Source of the DNA: Oscillospiraceae bacterium
Lineage (GTDB): Bacteria > Bacillota > Clostridia > Oscillospirales > Ruminococcaceae
Length of the DNA: 16,796 nucleotides
Assembly (NCBI GenBank): GCA_019416775.1
Contig: DXWR01000277.1
Span: forward strand, 1-16,796
Direction: 5' to 3'
Of this stretch, positions 14,183 to 16,796 are shown in pieces; within the stretch, counting starts at the first letter, position 1, and each line of letters begins with the position of its first letter. The notes under the pieces are model-generated. The model saw only the letters and a program-made list of their open reading frames with translations. It had not been told where the DNA came from and searched no databases. Position numbers and translations under genes: made by a program.

Positions 14183-14905
14183 TCAAAAGGATCGTTTTCG
14201 TATCCGGCAAAGAAGGATGCTGCATACGGCAATGGCTGCCAACAAGATAGCAAATAGAGGCCAAAGGTTGTTCCAATTCAGCCCAGACTCCTGCATCGAT
14301 CGATAACCCCAATAGGCGGGAAAGAGCATCCCCAGTTCCGAAAGGGGCGTGGGCAGCAGCTCCACCGGCACCAAAATGCCGGAAAGAAGGATGGAGGGAA
14401 GAAAAAAGATCTGGCAGATCATGGTGAGCTTGGATTGATTTTTTACCGCCAACCCCAATGCGCAGCCGATGCTTAGGGTGACGGCGATGAGCAGTGCCAA
14501 AGCCAAAAAGTATTCTGCCGGATGCTGCGGAAGAGCTGCGTCAAAGGCCAATGGCGCCGCCAAATAGAGAATTCCTCCCAGTACCATCAGGTGGCAGAAG
14601 GCGGACAAAGCCGTGGTGAGCACCCCCAGGCATAAGGGCATCCCGCCTACCTGGTAGCTCTTTTTCACGTCGCTGCCGTAGAGCTCTGACAAGGTTGGAG
14701 GCAGGCCGATGAGCGCTCCCATAGACACCCCCATCACCGTCATGGAAGGGAGCAGGGTGGTTTTGGCGTTAGGATCCAGAGAAGTAAAAATTCCGCCCAT
14801 CAGTCCAAAAAACACCAACGGCACCAGATAACAGGTAATGAGCAGCGCTTTGCTGCGGATGTCCAGCCGAAACTGCAAGGCAACGGCGTAACAAAATCCC
14901 TTCAT
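14183..14905 (-). CDS. ABC-2 type exporter permease
   Basis: The 240-residue membrane protein has about six hydrophobic segments, the usual count for ABC-2 permeases: one near residues 20-40 (ALLITCYLVPLVFFGLMGGIF split in two here by charge), then helices near 55, 100, 130, 165 and a final one before the basic end RIRKRSF. It pairs with the ATPase encoded directly upstream; the start overlaps that stop by 4 bases (ATGA, 14902-14905) and GGGGAGG precedes it. Together they form an exporter of the drug or lantibiotic-type class. The substrate is not visible from sequence. Control comes from the MerR promoter at 16531-16561. Confidence 0.85.
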   Translation of the reverse strand: MKGFCYAVALQFRLDIRSKALLITCYLVPLVFFGLMGGIFTSLDPNAKTTLLPSMTVMGVSMGALIGLPPTLSELYGSDVKKSYQVGGMPLCLGVLTTALSAFCHLMVLGGILYLAAPLAFDAALPQHPAEYFLALALLIAVTLSIGCALGLAVKNQSKLTMICQIFFLPSILLSGILVPVELLPTPLSELGMLFPAYWGYRSMQESGLNWNNLWPLFAILLAAIAVCSILLCRIRKRSF

Positions 14906-15717
14906 GCTGTTTCCTCCCCTGCAAACTGCAAAAAGTGTTCCTCCAAACTGCCCCGTCGGATCTGCACGTCCTCCACTGAGATCCCTTGCCGACGAAACTC
15001 CTCTAATTGCTGGAGCAAACAGTCCCCCAATTCAAGGGCGGTGCATTGCCGGCGGCCTTGACTGGTTTGAAAGGTGATGGTGTACCGTTTACCCAATCGC
15101 TGAGTCAGTTGATCTACGGTGCCGCAGAAGCCTACGCGTCCCCGGCGCAGTATGGCAATCCGGTGACAGAGACTTTCCACCTCCGCCATGTCATGGCTGG
15201 CAAGGAGAATGGTTTTCCCTTGCTGATTCAGGCGGCGGATCTGTTGATGAAGGGCTTGCCGTCCCTCCACGTCCAAACCGGTGGTGGGTTCATCCAGAAA
15301 CAGAACGTCCGGGTCTCCCAGCAAGGCCAACGCCAGGTGGAGCCGTCGCTTCTGCCCGGTGGAAAGGGCTTGATACTGTTTTGGATACAACACCGGGATT
15401 CCCAGCGCTTCCAACATGGCTGCGTCCGGCTTGACGTGCTGAAAACAGGAAAAGAGCTTTACCGCTTCCTGTACCTTGATATGGCCGGGCAGGGAGGCGG
15501 ATTGAAGCTGAACGCCTGCTCTTCCCTGGATGGAAACGCTGCCGCTGTCCCATTGCCGCAACCCTTCCATACACTCCAACGCGGTGGTTTTTCCGGCTCC
15601 GTTGACTCCCAATAAGGCAAAGATTTCTCCCTGCTGTACTTCAAAGGACAATCCCTGAAGCACTTTGTGGCTGCCGTAGCTTTTGTGCAGATTCGTTACT
15701 TGAATGGCAATGCTCAT
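14902..15717 (-). CDS. ABC transporter ATP-binding protein
   Basis: The 271-residue ATPase shows every ABC motif in order: Walker A GVNGAGKTT (37-45), a Q-loop within GVQLQSASLP, the signature LSTGQKRR, Walker B VLFLDEPTTGLD and the H-loop His in ASHD. The C-terminal 50 residues form the usual tail of CcmA/drug-exporter ATPases. It energises the permease encoded just downstream. Both junctions (with the MerR gene at 15714-15717 and the permease at 14902-14905) are ATGA overlaps, so the three are translated in a coupled way. AAGGAGAGG precedes its ATG. The signature has Thr where LSGGQ usually has Gly, a common variant in this subfamily. Confidence 0.93.
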   Translation of the reverse strand: MSIAIQVTNLHKSYGSHKVLQGLSFEVQQGEIFALLGVNGAGKTTALECMEGLRQWDSGSVSIQGRAGVQLQSASLPGHIKVQEAVKLFSCFQHVKPDAAMLEALGIPVLYPKQYQALSTGQKRRLHLALALLGDPDVLFLDEPTTGLDVEGRQALHQQIRRLNQQGKTILLASHDMAEVESLCHRIAILRRGRVGFCGTVDQLTQRLGKRYTITFQTSQGRRQCTALELGDCLLQQLEEFRRQGISVEDVQIRRGSLEEHFLQFAGEETA

Positions 15718-16511
15718 TTTTCCTCTCCTTTCGAAAATGGATCTACACCCTGGCGGCGAAGGTACACTTCCAGCGCCGGCCCTAAAAATTCATTGACCCG
15801 GGCCTGCTTTGCCTGCCAGGCAGGATCGGCTCCCGAAAAATTCCCCAGTTCCATCAGTTTCGGCAGCAGTTCCAGGTTGCCGCCGGTAAAGTCCTGGATC
15901 ATCTGCCAAAAAGCAGAAGCCAATTCCTGCCCTTGCGGGCTGTCTGGAGCAGCGCCATTTTGCAGCAGTTGGAGGGCATGTTCCTGCAAATGAGTAAAGG
16001 TTTGGATCATGGCGGTGCCGCTGTCCGGGTCAAACCGGCTGCGGATGTAATCCATGGTTTGGCTGTCGAAGTGCTTGATCAGCCAATAGTAGTCGTTGTG
16101 CATCTGCAAATTTACGATAATGTCGGCGTACTTCTTGAAATCCACCGACTGCATCTGCAAAACTTCTTGACGTAGCGCTTCCAGATCCTGAAGGGCATTG
16201 GTAAGCTCCTGGATTTTATTCCGGGTGGTTTCGGCTTGTTGCTCCAGAGCTTGGGCCACCTGTTCCGGGGTGTCTAGGGAGGGCAGTCGGTCTTTGATAT
16301 CTTGCAGGGAAAATCCCAGATGTTTCAGGGAAAGGATCTGATGAAGCTGTACCAGGTCTCGATAGCTGTACAGCCGCCGCCCTCCCTCGCTGACGCCGGA
16401 AGGGGAAAGCAGTCCGATTTTGTGGTAATATTGCAGGGTGCGCACCGACACTCCCATTTTCTTTGCCGCTTGGCCTACGGTGAAGAATTGCTGTGCATTT
16501 GGTTGTTCCAT
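15714..16511 (-). CDS. MerR family regulator with TipAS domain
   Basis: The protein is 265 residues. Residues about 9-78 are the MerR winged helix-turn-helix (FFTVGQAAKKMGVSVRTLQYY, then GRRLYSYRDL). A coiled-coil dimer helix spans about 80-125, and the last 120 residues resemble the TipAS antibiotic-binding domain, with its helical FTHLQEHALQLL segment and a final VNEFLGPALEVYL. TipAL-type proteins bind a drug, then unwind a long-spacer promoter and activate their own operon. The ATG at 16511 has AGGAGG 7 bases upstream (16519-16524). A longer frame runs back to 16682 but crosses a tRNA gene and is rejected. It is followed by the ABC exporter with an ATGA overlap, so it most likely senses the drug the exporter removes. 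The ligand is unknown. Confidence 0.9.
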   Translation of the reverse strand: MEQPNAQQFFTVGQAAKKMGVSVRTLQYYHKIGLLSPSGVSEGGRRLYSYRDLVQLHQILSLKHLGFSLQDIKDRLPSLDTPEQVAQALEQQAETTRNKIQELTNALQDLEALRQEVLQMQSVDFKKYADIIVNLQMHNDYYWLIKHFDSQTMDYIRSRFDPDSGTAMIQTFTHLQEHALQLLQNGAAPDSPQGQELASAFWQMIQDFTGGNLELLPKLMELGNFSGADPAWQAKQARVNEFLGPALEVYLRRQGVDPFSKGEEK

Positions 16512-16530
16512 GGGATCGCCTCCTGAGGAT

Positions 16531-16561
16531 AGCATACCATATGACGTAACGTCACAAGCAA
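16531..16561 (-). promoter_or_regulatory. MerR-type promoter with 19-bp spacer
   Basis: Leftward, TTGCTT (16556-16561) and TATGCT (16531-16536) are separated by 19 bases, the abnormal spacing typical of MerR-activated promoters. The expected start, near 16524, leaves a leader of only about 13 bases beginning with the ribosome site. Confidence 0.75.
16542..16554. promoter_or_regulatory. MerR operator palindrome in the spacer
   Basis: TGACGT-A-ACGTCA is a perfect inverted repeat of 6-base arms around one base, lying wholly between the -35 and -10. This is where MerR dimers bind. Confidence 0.75.
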
Positions 16562-16580
16562 GAAAAATTTCCAGACAAAA

Positions 16581-16612
16581 GAAAAAATCTCGGAGCGTAG
16601 CACTCCGAGATT
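16581..16612 (-). terminator. Terminator of the tRNA pair
   Basis: Leftward, AATCTCGGAG and CTCCGAGATT form a perfect 10-base-pair stem around TGCTACG, followed by TTTTC. It ends the tRNA transcript before the MerR promoter at 16531-16561. Confidence 0.88.
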
Positions 16613-16613
16613 G

Positions 16614-16688
16614 TGGTGACCCGTGGGGGAATCGAACCCCCGATACCGCCGTGAAAGGGCGGTGTCTTAACCGCTTGACCAACGGGCC
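16614..16688 (-). tRNA. tRNA-Glu (anticodon TTC)
   Basis: The 75-base cloverleaf starts GGCCCGT, which pairs with ACGGGTC, followed by discriminator A and encoded CCA. The anticodon loop CTTTCAC has TTC at 16653-16655, the T arm is GGGGGTTCGATTCCCCC-like, and the D arm holds TCAAGCGG. All features fit Glu. Confidence 0.95.
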
Positions 16689-16693
16689 TTATA

Positions 16694-16770
16694 TGGTAGC
16701 GGTAAGTGGACTTGAACCACTGACACCGCGGGTATGAACCGCGTGCTCTAGCCAGCTGACCTATACCGCC
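16694..16770 (-). tRNA. tRNA-Met (anticodon CAT), elongator type
   Basis: The 77-base cloverleaf starts GGCGGTA, pairing with TACCGCT (G1-U72), then discriminator A and encoded CCA. The anticodon loop is TTCATAC. It lacks the C1-A72 mismatch and GGG/CCC anticodon stem of initiators, and the D arm GTCAGCTGGCTAGAGC resembles Bacillus elongator tRNA-Met. tRNA-Ile with a modified CAT is less likely. It lies 5 bases upstream of tRNA-Glu. Confidence 0.92.
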
Positions 16771-16796
16771 ATCTGCTTCAGCACTGCATTTTTTCC

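Noticed and set aside
16512..16682. N-terminal extension of the MerR reading frame to 16682
   Set aside because: It runs through the promoter, the tRNA terminator and the tRNA-Glu gene. The ATG at 16511 has AGGAGG at the right distance and starts just before the MerR helix-turn-helix.
16694..16770. Initiator tRNA-Met
   Set aside because: The first acceptor pair is G-U rather than a C-A mismatch, and the anticodon stem lacks the three G-C pairs of initiators.
1..16796. CRISPR array, insertion sequence or integrase
   Set aside because: No regularly spaced repeats, transposase or recombinase gene were seen on either strand.

Overview
The window looks like the chromosome of a Gram-positive, anaerobic gut-type Clostridia species, most like the Oscillospiraceae/Ruminococcaceae. 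The grounds are strong AGGAGG ribosome sites, sigma-A-type promoters, PTS-based sugar uptake, tRNA genes with encoded CCA, a MerR/TipAS regulator and a secreted protein carrying cohesin- and dockerin-like modules. No species is named because nothing here fixes it. Most of the window is GC-rich (a sampled line near 9300 is about 58% G+C). The first 2.7 kb is clearly AT-richer (a sampled line near 600 is about 40%).

Layout. (1) Bases 1-2706 carry the end of an AAA+ ATPase gene overlapping an intact subtilisin-like (S8) protease gene. This pair matches the IetA/IetS anti-phage defence architecture and is probably the right edge of an acquired island. (2) Bases 2707-3045 hold no gene, but do hold an extended -10 promoter, a string of hairpins and a strong UUCG-loop terminator, followed by the promoter of a lone ADP-ribosylglycohydrolase gene (3046-3879). 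(3) Bases 3883-9918 form a complete trehalose module. A divergent TreR repressor faces a rightward operon of treP (PTS EIIB-EIIC-EIIA in one chain), treC (trehalose-6-phosphate hydrolase), an HPr and a ROK glucokinase. Three copies of one palindrome lie on the two divergent promoters. (4) Bases 9996-11599 are a monocistronic secreted LamG-cohesin-dockerin protein with its own promoter and terminator. (5) Bases 11615-14132 hold an aldo/keto reductase with two 4Fe-4S motifs and a GH32 beta-fructosidase. (6) Bases 14132-16561, leftward, are a MerR/TipAS regulator and an ABC exporter (ATPase plus permease) joined by ATGA overlaps, read from a promoter with the 19-bp spacer typical of MerR control. 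(7) At the right edge lie leftward tRNA-Met and tRNA-Glu genes with a terminator.

How the genes work together. Trehalose enters as trehalose 6-phosphate through TreP, phosphorylated via HPr. TreC splits it into glucose 6-phosphate and glucose, and the glucokinase phosphorylates the free glucose, so both halves reach glycolysis. TreR probably releases both promoters when the intracellular phospho-sugar accumulates. The GH32 enzyme adds cytosolic hydrolysis of sucrose-type substrates. The MerR-ABC operon looks like a drug-responsive efflux unit.

The items most worth a second look are the IetAS-like pair with a helix-turn-helix-like tail on the ATPase, the unexplained hairpin-rich transcript unit beside it, an HPr with Arg in place of regulatory Ser46, the LamG-cohesin-dockerin chain with odd dockerin loops, and the palindrome-in-spacer promoters.
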